A stretch of 64,000 nt of DNA, from NCBI GenBank assembly GCA_028870665.1, contig JAGWPB010000007.1:1-64000 (forward strand), given 5' to 3'. Source of the DNA: Lysobacteraceae bacterium (GTDB lineage Bacteria > Pseudomonadota > Gammaproteobacteria > Xanthomonadales > Rhodanobacteraceae). How positions within the stretch are numbered: the stretch's first letter is position 1; every line of letters starts with the position of its first letter. Below the pieces are notes generated by a model. That model was given only the letters and a program-made list of their open reading frames with translations. It did no database searches and had not been told where the DNA came from. The translations under genes and the position numbers were made by a program. Below, in pieces: positions 52,118-61,651 of the stretch.

Positions 52118-52912
52118 ATGTCCAACCCAACTTACGGCGATCCGCTGCGGATCGCCGGCCGCAGCTTCCATTCGCGTCTGCTGACCGGCACCGGCAAGTA
52201 CCGGGATTTCGACGAGACCCGCCGCGCCACCGAAGCCGCGGGCGCAGAGATCGTCACCGTCGCGATCCGCCGCATGAACCTGGGTCAGGATCCGGGCCAG
52301 CCCAGCCTGCTCGACGTGCTGCCGCCGGAGCGTTACACGATCCTGCCCAACACCGCCGGCTGCTACACCGCCGAGGACGCCGTGCGCACCTGCCGGCTGG
52401 CGCGCGAGCTGCTGGACGGCCACGCCCTGGTCAAGCTGGAGGTGCTGGGCGACGCACGCACGCTGTATCCCGACGTGGTGCAGACATTGAAAGCCGCCGA
52501 GATGCTGGTCGGCGAGGGTTTCGAGGTCATGGTCTATACCAGCGACGACCCGATCCTGGCGCGTCAGCTGGAGCAGATCGGCTGTGTCGCGGTGATGCCG
52601 CTGGCGGCGCCGATCGGCTCCGGACTGGGCATCCAGAATCGCTACACCCTGCTCGAGATCATCGAGAACGCCAAGGTGCCGATCATCGTCGATGCCGGCG
52701 TCGGCACCGCCTCGGATGCCGCGATCGCGATGGAACTGGGCTGCGACGGCGTGCTGATGAACACCGCGATCGCCGGCGCGCGCGACCCGGTGCGCATGGC
52801 GCAGGCGATGAAGCTGGCGGTCGAGGCCGGGCGCGCGGCATTCCAGGCCGGCCGCATCCCGCGCAAACGCTGCGCCTCGGCGTCCAGCCCGCTCGACGGC
52901 ACCCTGGCCTGA
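52118..52912 (+). CDS. thiG: Thiazole synthase ThiG
   Basis: Makes the thiazole phosphate of thiamine from deoxyxylulose phosphate, dehydroglycine and ThiS-thiocarboxylate; 264 residues. Motifs: [23 protein letters not shown], the Schiff-base lysine in [43 protein letters not shown] and [16 protein letters not shown]. Its ThiS partner is encoded 26 kb away at 25.5 kb. It lies upstream of trmB on the same strand, with a decayed repeat between. Confidence 0.95.
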   Translation: MSNPTYGDPLRIAGRSFHSRLLTGTGKYRDFDETRRATEAAGAEIVTVAIRRMNLGQDPGQPSLLDVLPPERYTILPNTAGCYTAEDAVRTCRLARELLDGHALVKLEVLGDARTLYPDVVQTLKAAEMLVGEGFEVMVYTSDDPILARQLEQIGCVAVMPLAAPIGSGLGIQNRYTLLEIIENAKVPIIVDAGVGTASDAAIAMELGCDGVLMNTAIAGARDPVRMAQAMKLAVEAGRAAFQAGRIPRKRCASASSPLDGTLA

Positions 52913-52934
52913 GCCATGACCGCCGCGACGACGG

Positions 52935-53018
52935 ATGCCCTTCCCCATCGCCTCGCAGCGCCCCGTCCGCAGCTTCGTGCCGCGGGACGGGCGAGCCGGG
53001 ATGTGTCCGATGCCTTGA
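52935..53018 (+). pseudogene. Decayed duplicate of the trmB 5' end
   Basis: A 27-codon frame (starts MPFPIASQRPVRSFVPRDGR) shares QxRPVRSFVxRxGR with the N-terminus of TrmB ([15 protein letters not shown]). At the DNA level 21 bases are identical between 52959-52979 and 53139-53159, with more similarity around them, 180 bases apart. The copy ends in TGA at 53016-53018. It looks like a partial tandem duplication of the trmB start rather than a working gene. Confidence 0.6.
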
Positions 53019-53105
53019 AGGGCAGCGCGCGCCGGCGGGGCCCGGCCATGGGCGGTCGGGCCGGCACCACGCAGCAGGGGCGGTTGGCATGCCCGACGAG
53101 GCCTG

Positions 53106-53804
53106 ATGATCACCGACAACGCTAACCCGCCGCCGCACCGCCCCGTCCGCAGCTTCGTGTTGCGGGAGGGCCGGATCACCCGCGCCCAGCAGCGCGCCTT
53201 CGACGAACACTGGCAGCGCTACGGCCTCGATTACACCGGGTCGCGACGCGACTTCGCTGCGGTGTTCGGTCGCCAGGCAGCGCGCGTGCTGGAGATCGGT
53301 TTCGGCAACGGCGAGGCGCTGGCATGGGCGGCCGCGCATGAGCCCGAACGCGATTTCATCGGCATCGAGGTACACCGGCCGGGCGTCGGCCGGCTGATCA
53401 ACGCGCTGGCGGCGCAGGGCAGCGGCAACGTGCGCGTCTATCGCCACGATGCGGTCGAGGTGCTGCGCGACGAAATCGCCCCTGCCAGCCTGGCCGAGGT
53501 GCGCCTCTGGTTCCCCGACCCCTGGCCCAAGCTGCGTCATCACAAGCGACGCCTGATCCAGCCGGCATTCGCGACGCTGCTGGCCAGTCGAGTCGTGCCC
53601 GGCGGACTCTTGCATCTGGCGACCGACTGGGCGGACTATGCGCGGCACATGCAGGAGGTGCTGGACGCGGCCCCGGAGTGGCGCAATCGGCTGGGGCCCG
53701 GCGGCATCTCGCCGCGTCCGGCCTGGCGCATCGCCACCCACTTCGAGCAGCGTGGAGTGCGCCTTGGTCACGACGTGGCTGATTTCCTCTACGACCGCCG
53801 CTGA
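53106..53804 (+). CDS. trmB: tRNA (guanine-N7)-methyltransferase
   Basis: SAM-dependent enzyme making m7G46 in tRNA; 232 residues. Motifs: [31 protein letters not shown] (SAM-binding), [35 protein letters not shown], and the C-terminal TxFExRG-type [18 protein letters not shown]. Start ATG at 53106. A decayed copy of its own 5' end lies just upstream. Same strand as thiG, and possibly co-transcribed. Confidence 0.95.
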   Translation: MITDNANPPPHRPVRSFVLREGRITRAQQRAFDEHWQRYGLDYTGSRRDFAAVFGRQAARVLEIGFGNGEALAWAAAHEPERDFIGIEVHRPGVGRLINALAAQGSGNVRVYRHDAVEVLRDEIAPASLAEVRLWFPDPWPKLRHHKRRLIQPAFATLLASRVVPGGLLHLATDWADYARHMQEVLDAAPEWRNRLGPGGISPRPAWRIATHFEQRGVRLGHDVADFLYDRR

Positions 53805-53828
53805 GCGCACCGGAGCACCCCGCCCCCG

Positions 53829-55685
53829 ATGGACGGAACACCCCTGACGCTCACCACCGACATGGTGCTCGTGCTCGGGCTGGTCGTGTTCACCGTGGTG
53901 ATGCTGGCGCTGGAGTGGATCCGCTCGGACATCACCGCGCTGCTGGTCCTGGCCGTGCTGGGCGTCAGCGGCATCATCGGCTCGCACCAGATCTACGACG
54001 GGTTCGCCAACTCCGGCGTGCAGGCGATCATCGCGGTGATGATCATGGGCGTCGGCCTCGACCGCACCGGCGCCCTGAATGCGGTCGCCAGCCTGATCAT
54101 GCGTGCCGCGCGCGGCGCCGAGTGGCGACTCGGCATCGTGGTCAACGGCGTCACCACGGCACTGAGCTCGATCATCCCGAGCCAGGCTCTTGCCGCACTG
54201 ATGATCCCGGTAGCCGGCCGCGTCTCCTCGCGCAGCGGCGTGCCGTTGTCGAAGCTGCTGCTGCCGATGGCCTGCGTGATTCTCACCGGCACCAATACCA
54301 CGCTGATCGCCAATACCCCGCTGATCATCCTCAACGGCCTGATCGCCAGCGCCAACCGCAACCTGCCGCCGGGCGCCAACACGATCCCCGAGTTCGGCAT
54401 GTACACGGTGACACCGATCGGCGTGATCCTGGCCGTGGTCGGCGTGGCATTCTTCGCGCTCTTCACCGATCGCCTGTTCAAGCACGCTCCGGAGGACAGC
54501 GGCAAGGTCACGCCGGGCCGCACCGAGAGCTATTTTGCCGAGACCTACGGCATCGCCGGCGACGTGGTCGAGATGACCGTCGGCGCCGACAGCCCGCTGG
54601 TGGGCATGAGCATTCTCGAGGCCGAACAGCTGCCCGATGCGCCCCTGATCCTGGCCCTGAAGACCGGCAACGAGTCGCGCCTTGCCCCGCCGGCCGACCA
54701 GATGATCTGGGTCGGCACGGTGCTGGGGGTGATGGGCGGCCAGGACCAGCTCGCGCGCTTCGCCGAATCGCAGAACTGCCGCCTGTCGACGCGCCTGCGC
54801 AATCTCGGCGACATGTTCAACCCGGCGCGCGCAGGCATTTCCGAGGCCGTGCTGCCGCCGAGCTCGCACTTTCTCAAGCAGACCGTGGGCGATCTGCATC
54901 TGCGCAAGCGCTTCGGCATCTCGGTGCTGGCGGTCAATCGCGGTGACGAGGTCTTCCGCGAGGACCTGCGCAAGGTCGCCCTGCGGGCCGGCGACACCCT
55001 CGTGCTGCACAGCGCCTGGGGCGACCTCAAGACCCCGCGCGAGGAGCACGATCTGGTGCTGGTCACCGACGTGCCGAAGGAGGAGGCCCGGCCCGGCAAG
55101 ATCCGCCAGGCGCTGTTTTTCTTCCTGCTGGCCAAGGGTCTGGCGCTCTCCGAACTGCTGCCGCTGCCCGTCGCATTCTGGGTCGGCGCCGTCGGCATGC
55201 TGCTGTCGGGGGTGATCACTCCCGACGAGGTCTATCGCTCGATCAACTGGAAAACGATCTTCATCACCGCGAGCCTGATGCCGCTGGGCTGGGCCATGGA
55301 CCAGACCGGCGCCGGTCCGTGGATCGGCCAGGAGCTGATGGTGCATATCGGCGGGCTGCCGCAGTGGACGATCCAGGCCAGCGTCGCGCTGCTCGCGCTG
55401 TCGCTCTCGCAGGTGATGCAGAACGTCGGCGCGACCGTGGTGATGGTGCCGATCGCGGTCAACATCGCGCTCGCCACCGGCGGCAATCCCACCGCCTACA
55501 TCCTGATCGTGGCGATGTCGGTATCCAACACCTTCCTGATCTCTTCGGCGCATCCGGCACTGACGATGGTCGCCGGCCCGGGCGGCTACCGCGGCAAGGA
55601 CTTCCTGCGCGTGGGTCTGCCGCTGACACTGGTGTACATGATCACCGTGATCGTGGGCGTGGACCTGCTCTATCACGCCGGTTGA
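53829..55685 (+). CDS. SLC13-family transporter with RCK_C-type domains
   Basis: Membrane transporter of 618 residues of the divalent anion:Na+ symporter / citrate transporter-like group, with about ten to twelve hydrophobic segments split by two soluble TrkA-C-like domains (about 240-320 and 325-400; VVEMTVGADSPLVGMSILEAE, GDTLVLHSAWGD). SQALAALMIPVAGRVSSR and the second half ILIVAMSVSNTFLISSAHPAL carry the paired motifs of the fold. Substrates in this family range from sulfate to dicarboxylates, and none is implied by the neighbours. It follows trmB by 25 bases but is probably independent. Confidence 0.88.
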   Translation: MDGTPLTLTTDMVLVLGLVVFTVVMLALEWIRSDITALLVLAVLGVSGIIGSHQIYDGFANSGVQAIIAVMIMGVGLDRTGALNAVASLIMRAARGAEWRLGIVVNGVTTALSSIIPSQALAALMIPVAGRVSSRSGVPLSKLLLPMACVILTGTNTTLIANTPLIILNGLIASANRNLPPGANTIPEFGMYTVTPIGVILAVVGVAFFALFTDRLFKHAPEDSGKVTPGRTESYFAETYGIAGDVVEMTVGADSPLVGMSILEAEQLPDAPLILALKTGNESRLAPPADQMIWVGTVLGVMGGQDQLARFAESQNCRLSTRLRNLGDMFNPARAGISEAVLPPSSHFLKQTVGDLHLRKRFGISVLAVNRGDEVFREDLRKVALRAGDTLVLHSAWGDLKTPREEHDLVLVTDVPKEEARPGKIRQALFFFLLAKGLALSELLPLPVAFWVGAVGMLLSGVITPDEVYRSINWKTIFITASLMPLGWAMDQTGAGPWIGQELMVHIGGLPQWTIQASVALLALSLSQVMQNVGATVVMVPIAVNIALATGGNPTAYILIVAMSVSNTFLISSAHPALTMVAGPGGYRGKDFLRVGLPLTLVYMITVIVGVDLLYHAG

Positions 55686-55694
55686 GCCGGGCCC

Positions 55695-56042
55695 TCACTC
55701 CGGCACGCGCCGCACCTCGCCTTCCACCACACGCAGGCCGATGGCGCGCAGACCGTCACCGCGGCAGGGCCCGCCCAGGCAGGCTCCGCTGAGTGCCGCG
55801 AAGCTGGCGCCGTGCGCCGCGCACACCAGCACGCCGTCGCGGATCAGGAACTTGCCCGGCGCCCAGTCGAGACGCTGCCCCGCGTGCGGGCAGACATTGT
55901 GGAAGGCGCTGACCGCGTCGCCGCAGCGGGTCAGCAGCAGGTCGTCGTCGCCGTCGGTCAGAGCCAGCGCACCGCCGTCGGGCACGTCGTCAACGCGGCA
56001 CAGCCGCCGTTCATGCGCAGGGTGGAGCATAGGCAGGTGCAT
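55695..56042 (-). CDS. Rieske [2Fe-2S] protein
   Basis: Small iron-sulfur protein of about 115 residues. The Rieske ligands are CPHAG and CAAHG (Cys-x-His, 20-odd residues, Cys-x-x-His), matching the ferredoxin-type Rieske fold of dioxygenase components and NirD-like proteins. LTRCGDAVSAFHNVCPH precedes the first pair. The start could be either of two ATGs (56042 or 56030); the longer frame upstream is not family-like. No oxygenase gene is adjacent. It diverges from the small membrane protein with about 50 bases between. Confidence 0.82.
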   Translation of the reverse strand: MHLPMLHPAHERRLCRVDDVPDGGALALTDGDDDLLLTRCGDAVSAFHNVCPHAGQRLDWAPGKFLIRDGVLVCAAHGASFAALSGACLGGPCRGDGLRAIGLRVVEGEVRRVPE

Positions 56043-56094
56043 CCGCGGCGGATTCGCCGCATGCTGGACGCGCGATTCTGCCACGAGCTGCCCG

Positions 56095-56382
56095 ATGCGC
56101 ATCGAACTGCCGCCTTTCCGTCGCTCCCCGCATCCGCTGCTGCGCATGCTCGGCGCGCTGCTGGGCGTGGCGGCACTGATCGTGCTGCTGGCCTTCGGCG
56201 CATTCGCGCTGCTGCTGGCGCTGCTGGTCGTGAGCGTGGTCTTCGTCGCCCGCCAGGTGATGCGGCCGCGGGTCGCGGCCCGTCACGACGAGCCCGGCGC
56301 GCCACCTGCGCCCGCGCCACCGCAGGGCGTGATCGAAGGCGAGTTCGTGATCGTGCGCGAGACCCGCGAGCCGCCGCGCTAG
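56095..56382 (+). CDS. Small membrane protein
   Basis: Protein of 95 residues with one long hydrophobic stretch (about 18-50, LGVAALIVLLAFGAFALLLALLVVSVVF), a basic segment after it and a Pro/Ala-rich cytoplasmic or periplasmic tail ending in EGEFVIVRE. No domain is recognised. It reads from the same region as the Rieske gene, in the opposite direction. An unusual coding signal is absent; the hydrophobic profile is the main support. Confidence 0.6.
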   Translation: MRIELPPFRRSPHPLLRMLGALLGVAALIVLLAFGAFALLLALLVVSVVFVARQVMRPRVAARHDEPGAPPAPAPPQGVIEGEFVIVRETREPPR

Positions 56383-56533
56383 CCAGGCGCTTGAAAAACA
56401 GGCTGCCAGGCGGGACCCGAATGCCCGCCGTTGGTGAAAGGCTGGAAATCGCTCTCGGGATCCTCTCCGGTGCGCCCGAATCAGGCGCACAAACCGGATG
56501 GCGGCGCAATCCAGCCGCGGCTAGTCTGGCGCC

Positions 56534-57436
56534 ATGCCCGCACCCATTTCGAACCCATCCGCCCTGCCCGACGACGCGCTGGAACGCGTGCGTCGGGCCC
56601 TGGAAACCGAGGAGCCGACGCCACCGCTGGCGACCCTCGCCGCCACCGTCGGCCTGAGCCGCGCCCATCTCGCCCGCGCCTTCCGCCAGCGCTACGGCCT
56701 GCCGCCCGCGGCCTATGCGCGGGCGCAGCGTTTCCGGCGCCTGCGCGCCGGCCTGGCCCGGGCGGATTCGGTCAGCGCCGCGGTTGCCGATGCCGGCTTC
56801 GGCTCCGACAGCCGCGTCTACGAGCGCAGCGATGCCCTGCTCGGCATGAGCCCGGCGCGTTGGCGCCAGGGCGGGGCAGGCATCGCGATCCGCTATACCA
56901 CGCTGGAAACACCCTACGGCCGCGTACTGGTGGCGGCGACCGCGCGCGGCCTGTGCGCGGTCGAGATCGGCGACGACGACACGGCCTTGATCGCCGATCT
57001 GGGTGCCGCCTTTCCGCGGGCCATGCTCAGCCGTGAAGACGATGGCCGCGATGCCTGGCTGGCGCCGGCACTGCTGCGCATCGCCGGCGAACTCGCCGGC
57101 AGCGAAACACCCGCGCCAGCGGTCGACATCACCGGCACCGCGTTTCAATGGCGCGTGTGGCAAGCACTGACGCGCATCCCGCGCGGCACGACGGTCAGCT
57201 ATGCCGCACTGGCGGCCATGGTCGGCGCGCCGAAGGCCGCGCGCGCGGTCGGCAGCGCCTGCGGCAGCAACCGGCTGGCGTTGGTCGTGCCTTGCCATCG
57301 CGTGATCCGCGAGGATGGCAGCCTCGGCGGCTGGCGCTGGGGCCTGGAGCGCAAACGCGTCGTGCTCGAAGCCGAGCGGGCCACGGCCAGCGCGCCGCCC
57401 GTCGCGCGCCCGTCGCGCGCCCGCCGGGGCCGCTAA
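56534..57436 (+). CDS. Ada-like AraC-HTH / O6-methylguanine methyltransferase
   Basis: DNA alkylation-repair protein of 300 residues. The N-terminal part (about 15-115) is an AraC-type helix-turn-helix (LATLAATVGLSRAHLARAFRQRYG, VADAGFGSDSRVYERSDALLGMSP). The C-terminal part (about 120-280) is an O6-methylguanine-DNA methyltransferase with FQWRVWQALTRIPRGTTVSYAALA and the acceptor cysteine in VVPCHRVIREDGSLGG. The N-terminal zinc domain of E. coli Ada is missing, so the methylphosphotriester switch is absent. It may be a short Ada variant or an Ogt-like enzyme with a DNA-binding domain. It is followed by the EamA gene. Confidence 0.9.
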   Translation: MPAPISNPSALPDDALERVRRALETEEPTPPLATLAATVGLSRAHLARAFRQRYGLPPAAYARAQRFRRLRAGLARADSVSAAVADAGFGSDSRVYERSDALLGMSPARWRQGGAGIAIRYTTLETPYGRVLVAATARGLCAVEIGDDDTALIADLGAAFPRAMLSREDDGRDAWLAPALLRIAGELAGSETPAPAVDITGTAFQWRVWQALTRIPRGTTVSYAALAAMVGAPKAARAVGSACGSNRLALVVPCHRVIREDGSLGGWRWGLERKRVVLEAERATASAPPVARPSRARRGR

Positions 57437-57467
57437 GCTACGCGACCCATCCCCCGCGAACCTCCCG

Positions 57468-58355
57468 ATGACCGCCGCGCCGACCGCCGAGGCCGCATCC
57501 CGCCCGACCGTATTCGCCGCGCTGGCCGCGGTGTACCTGGTATGGGGCTCGACCTACTTCGCCATCCGCATCGCGCTGGAAGGCTTCCCGCCGTTCGCGC
57601 TGGCGGCGATCCGTTTCCTGATCGCCGGCGGCGGCCTGTACGCGTTCCTGCGCCTGCGTGGCGCACCCGCTCCTACCCGTACGCAGTGGCGCAATGCTGC
57701 GCTCACCGGCGTACTGCTGCTGGGCCTCGGCAACGGCCTGGTCTGCTACGCCGAGCAGAGTGTCGCCTCCGGCATCGCCGCGGTCGCCGTGGCCAGCGTG
57801 ACCCTGTTCGCGGCGGTGTTCTCGGCGCTCTACGGCGACTGGCCCCGGCGCTCGGAATGGCTGGGCGTGCTGGTCGGTCTGGCCGGCGTGCTGATCCTGA
57901 ACTTCGGTGGCGACCTGCGCGCCGCGCCGCTCGGTGCCGCGGCACTGGTGATCGCCGCCTGCGCTTGGGCCTTCGGCTCGGTGTGGAGCCGGCGCCGCGA
58001 GATGCCGCAGGGCGCCATGAGCACCGCGGCGCAGATGCTCACCGGCGGAGCGGCGCTGGCGCTGATGGCCCTGCTCGCCGGCGAACGCTTCACGGCCATG
58101 CCGGGCGCGCGCGCCTGGGGCGCGTTCGCCTATCTGGTCGTGTTCGGCTCCATCGTCGGCTTCAGCGCCTACATCTACCTGCTGCGCCGCGTGCGCCCTG
58201 CGCTCGCCACCAGTTACGCCTACGTCAACCCGCCGGTGGCGGTGCTGATCGGCGTCGCGCTGGGCGGCGAGCATCCCGGGCCGCGCGAATGGCTCGGCAT
58301 GGCGGTGATCCTCGCCGGAGTCGCCTTCATCACCCTGGCGCGACAGCGGCGCTGA
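57468..58355 (+). CDS. EamA-family drug/metabolite exporter
   Basis: Inner-membrane transporter of 295 residues with ten predicted helices in two EamA halves. YLVWGSTYFAIRIALEGFPPFALAAIRFLIAG and GFSAYIYLLRRVRPALATSYAYVNP with the following PPVAVLIGVALGGEHP are typical of the YedA/RhaT-like branch. Substrates are not predictable. Start at 57468, 31 bases after the Ada-like stop, so it may share its transcript. Confidence 0.9.
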   Translation: MTAAPTAEAASRPTVFAALAAVYLVWGSTYFAIRIALEGFPPFALAAIRFLIAGGGLYAFLRLRGAPAPTRTQWRNAALTGVLLLGLGNGLVCYAEQSVASGIAAVAVASVTLFAAVFSALYGDWPRRSEWLGVLVGLAGVLILNFGGDLRAAPLGAAALVIAACAWAFGSVWSRRREMPQGAMSTAAQMLTGGAALALMALLAGERFTAMPGARAWGAFAYLVVFGSIVGFSAYIYLLRRVRPALATSYAYVNPPVAVLIGVALGGEHPGPREWLGMAVILAGVAFITLARQRR

Positions 58356-58457
58356 GTCTCGTGCGCCTTGTCTCTCCAAGTGCGCTGGCGAAGAGGGTCA
58401 TGGGGCCACGCCGCGATGTTCGATCAGATCGCCGGAATACCGCTTGATTCCAATCGG

Positions 58458-59042
58458 TCAGTACACCCCGGGCAGCAGCGCCCAACTTGCTCGGCGATAG
58501 TCCGCGTAGGCGGCACCGAAGTGCTCCAGCATCAAGCATTCCTCGCGTCGTAGCTTGACCACCAGCGCCTCCAGGACCAGCAGCATGGCAAGCAATCCTC
58601 GCCACTGACCCAGCGCCAACGCGCTGCCGGCGAAGGCAAGCAACAAGCCGGTGTAGATCGGATGGCGCACATATCGATAAGGGCCGCTCCGAATCAAGCT
58701 GTGATCGTGTTTGAGCGAGACGATGGCGCTCCAGTTGGCACCCAGATGCCTGCGCGCTTGAGCGGTGAAGCCAAGACCCAGCACGACCAGAGTCAAACCG
58801 ATGCTGTAACCGACCCAACTGCGTGCGATGAAGGGCGCAGCCAGTATGCCGAGTGGCCGGGCGGGCAGAAGGAACAACAACGCGGCAAACACCATCGGGA
58901 TGTCATGACTGGCACGTTGCAGACGCGATTCGCGACGCTCCACCGCCTTCAACGGTCCAGCGCCCAACCACCAGTACGCGAGCCATACCAGCCAGAACAG
59001 CGGGATCAGATTGGCCAGCAGCAGGTGCAGCGATGGATGCAT
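58458..59042 (-). CDS. Isoprenylcysteine carboxyl methyltransferase-like membrane enzyme
   Basis: Integral membrane protein of 194 residues with four or five hydrophobic segments. The C-terminal part has RSGPYRYVRHPIYTGLLLAFAGSALALG, the SAM-binding motif of ICMT-like methyltransferases (RHPxYxG), followed by EECLMLEHFGAAYADYRRASWALLPG. Bacterial members methylate small molecules or are uncharacterised. Its codon use looks a little less GC-rich than its neighbours, which may indicate a separate history. It is monocistronic, about 106 bases from the ABC permease gene. Confidence 0.85.
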   Translation of the reverse strand: MHPSLHLLLANLIPLFWLVWLAYWWLGAGPLKAVERRESRLQRASHDIPMVFAALLFLLPARPLGILAAPFIARSWVGYSIGLTLVVLGLGFTAQARRHLGANWSAIVSLKHDHSLIRSGPYRYVRHPIYTGLLLAFAGSALALGQWRGLLAMLLVLEALVVKLRREECLMLEHFGAAYADYRRASWALLPGVY

Positions 59043-59148
59043 GGAATCCTCCGACGGATTGATGATGTACCGCCCTCAAGCCAACCGTGCGGAACCGACG
59101 TCATGAAACGGACGCAGGGCACGCGCGCTGCGCCTGCCCGCAAAGAAT

Positions 59149-60453
59149 CTACAACTCCCGTAGTGCCGTCGTCACCGGCAGGCGCGCGGCGCGCAACGCC
59201 GGAAACAGCCCGCCGACGAAGCCGATCGCCAGCGCCCACTTCAGTCCGGCGATCAGCAGCGCCGGCGTGACGCGAAACTGGAACACCACCTGGCTGAAGT
59301 TCTGACCCAGCGTCGAGACGGTGTAGTTGTTGAAGATCAGCCAGGCGGTCGCACCGCCGAGCAGGCCGCCCAGCAGGGCCAGCAGCATGGTTTCCAGCAG
59401 CACCGAAACGACCACCGGCAGGCCGCCGAAGCCGATCGCGCGCAAGGTGGCGATCTCGCGGGCACGCGCCGCGACCGCGGCGTACATGGTGTTGAGCGCG
59501 CCGAAGACGGCGCCGATCGCCATGATCACCGCCACGGTGATGCCGACCGCGCGGATCACCCGGGTCAGTCCGGCCGACTGCTTGGCGTAATAGCTGCGCG
59601 TGGTCTCGACATCGACCTTGAGCTGCGGGTTGCTGAGCAGCGCGGCCTTGAAACGCGCGAAATCCGCGGGACCGGCGAGGCGCACGCTGACCGACTGGAA
59701 GCCGTTGCGGCGATAGGCCGAGGCCACGGTCTCGCTGTCGCCCCAGAGTTCCGAATCGTGCGCATCGCCGGCGTCGAACTCGCCGACCACGGTCCAGGGC
59801 TGGCGCCCCAGCAGGACCTTGCTGCCGATGCCGAGTCCGGCGAATTGGGCCTCGGCGCCCTTCCCCACCACCAGCTCGCGCAGGCCCGGGGTGAACCGTC
59901 GGCCCTCGATGATCCTGAGGCGCGGATACAGGGCCCAGGCCTCGGGGCCGACGCCGCGCAATTGCACGTTGGCCGTGGTACCGGTGCTCTTCTTGGGCAG
60001 ATTGACAATCACCACCAGCTCCGGCGAGGCGATCGGATGGCCCTGCGCGTCCTTGGCGATGCCGGGCGCCTGCGCGATCAGCGTGGTGCCGGCGCGGTCG
60101 ATGCCGGAGGACAGCTCGTTGTTGGAGCCCGCGCGCAGGACGATCGCGGTGTCGTTGCTGCCGCTGGCCCTGAGCGTGGTCTGGAAACCCTCCGCCATCG
60201 CCAGCAGCGCGACCAGCACGCCGACGACGCCGGCGATGCCGACCAGGATCACCGAGGACGAGCCCAGCCGCTGCGGCAGGGTCGCCACACCGACCCGCGT
60301 CACCTGCAGCGCCTGGCGTCCGCGCCGCGTCAGCAGCATCGCCACACCCAGCAGAGTCAAAACCGCCAAGAGCACGAACCAGGGCAGCGCGATCCAGGCC
60401 GCCAGCGCGACGGCCAGCACGACGACGGTCAGCACACCGGTGAGTAACCGCAT
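59149..60453 (-). CDS. ABC transporter permease, MacB/FtsX type (subunit 2)
   Basis: Permease of 434 residues: several N-terminal helices (about 5-85), a periplasmic domain (about 100-290), and the FtsX-type three-helix unit (RVIRAVGITVAVIMAIGAVFGALNTMYAAVAARAREIATLRAIGFG and later helices). It belongs to the four-gene operon with MFP, ATPase and a second permease. It is the last gene in transcription order. The product class exports small peptides, macrolides or lipoproteins; here the substrate is unknown. Confidence 0.9.
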   Translation of the reverse strand: MRLLTGVLTVVVLAVALAAWIALPWFVLLAVLTLLGVAMLLTRRGRQALQVTRVGVATLPQRLGSSSVILVGIAGVVGVLVALLAMAEGFQTTLRASGSNDTAIVLRAGSNNELSSGIDRAGTTLIAQAPGIAKDAQGHPIASPELVVIVNLPKKSTGTTANVQLRGVGPEAWALYPRLRIIEGRRFTPGLRELVVGKGAEAQFAGLGIGSKVLLGRQPWTVVGEFDAGDAHDSELWGDSETVASAYRRNGFQSVSVRLAGPADFARFKAALLSNPQLKVDVETTRSYYAKQSAGLTRVIRAVGITVAVIMAIGAVFGALNTMYAAVAARAREIATLRAIGFGGLPVVVSVLLETMLLALLGGLLGGATAWLIFNNYTVSTLGQNFSQVVFQFRVTPALLIAGLKWALAIGFVGGLFPALRAARLPVTTALREL

Positions 60454-60462
60454 ACGTCCCCC

Positions 60463-61623
60463 TCAGCGCCCTGCAAGCGCATCGACGATGTTGAGACGCA
60501 TGCCGCGCAGCGCCGGCAGCGCACCGACCACCAGGCCGATCAGCAGCATCAGCGCGATGCCCAGCGTCCACGTGGCCAGGCCCACCGGCGGCAGCACGAT
60601 CTGCCCGCCCGCCGCGGCGTTGACCGCCGGCAGCAGCAGCGCGGCCAGACCCAGCCCCAGCACCCCGCCCAGCGCGACCAGAAGCACCGACTCGGCCAGC
60701 ACCAGCAGCAGCACGACGCGATTGGAGAATCCCAGCGTCTTCAGCACCGCGAGCTCGGGGACGCGTTCGCGCACCGCCTGCGCCATGGTGTTGCCGGTCA
60801 GCAGCAGCAAGGTGAAGAACACCGCGGCCATGATGCCGCCGACGATCAGGCCGATGTCGCCGATCTGCTTGGCGAAGGCGAGCTGAAAGGCCTGCTCGGT
60901 CTCGGTCCGGGTCTCGTGGTCGGAGTTTTGCGACAGCCGGTCGATGGCCTGCGCGATGCGATCCGACTGCGCCGGATCGGCCACCTTGACGATGTACCAG
61001 CCGACCTGGTTGCGGTAGTAGGCATTGGCCTCATCGAAGTATTTCCAGTGAAACAGCATCTGCTGTTCGAGCCCGGCCTCGCGGGCATCTCGCGCCTTGA
61101 AGATGCCCACCAGATCGAAGGTCCACGTGCTGTCGCCGTCACGCTTGGGAAAGATCGATCCGATCAGCGGAATCCGGTCGCCGATCTTCCAACCGAAGCG
61201 CTTGGCCAGCGTGGCGCCGACCACGGCGCCGGTACGGGTGGCGTCGAAGGCCTTGCGCTCGGCCGGCGGCAGCACGATGTCCGGATACAGGTCGAGGTAG
61301 TTGGGGCTGATCGCGAAATTGGGAAAGAAATTCTTCGGGTCCTGGTAGGTGCCGCCGAACCAGTTGGCATAGGCGACGGCCTTGACCCCGGGTACGGTCT
61401 CGATCTGGCTCAGCAGGCTGTAGGGCAGCGGCTGGATGATCGAGAATCGCGACGAGACGATCATGCGGTCCGCGCCGGCGGCATTGGTGCCGGCGTCGAA
61501 CGCGGTGCGTACCGCGTCGAGCATGCCGAACAGCAGAAACGCCGCCAGCACCGACAGCAGCGTGAACGCGGTGCGCGTCTTGCGCCGCAACAGCGCGGCC
61601 CAGACCAGATGCAGGTATTTCAT
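60463..61623 (-). CDS. ABC transporter permease, MacB/FtsX type (subunit 1)
   Basis: Permease of 386 residues with an N-terminal helix (about 15-35), a periplasmic MacB-like domain (about 45-265) and a C-terminal FtsX unit ([33 protein letters not shown]). The operon thus has two permease genes, while MacB itself is one protein with ATPase and permease joined. Start at 61623 ([25 protein letters not shown]). It lies 28 bases downstream of the ATPase stop. Confidence 0.9.
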   Translation of the reverse strand: MKYLHLVWAALLRRKTRTAFTLLSVLAAFLLFGMLDAVRTAFDAGTNAAGADRMIVSSRFSIIQPLPYSLLSQIETVPGVKAVAYANWFGGTYQDPKNFFPNFAISPNYLDLYPDIVLPPAERKAFDATRTGAVVGATLAKRFGWKIGDRIPLIGSIFPKRDGDSTWTFDLVGIFKARDAREAGLEQQMLFHWKYFDEANAYYRNQVGWYIVKVADPAQSDRIAQAIDRLSQNSDHETRTETEQAFQLAFAKQIGDIGLIVGGIMAAVFFTLLLLTGNTMAQAVRERVPELAVLKTLGFSNRVVLLLVLAESVLLVALGGVLGLGLAALLLPAVNAAAGGQIVLPPVGLATWTLGIALMLLIGLVVGALPALRGMRLNIVDALAGR

Positions 61624-61651
61624 CGTCGTCTCTCCCGGGCCGCGCCCGCGC

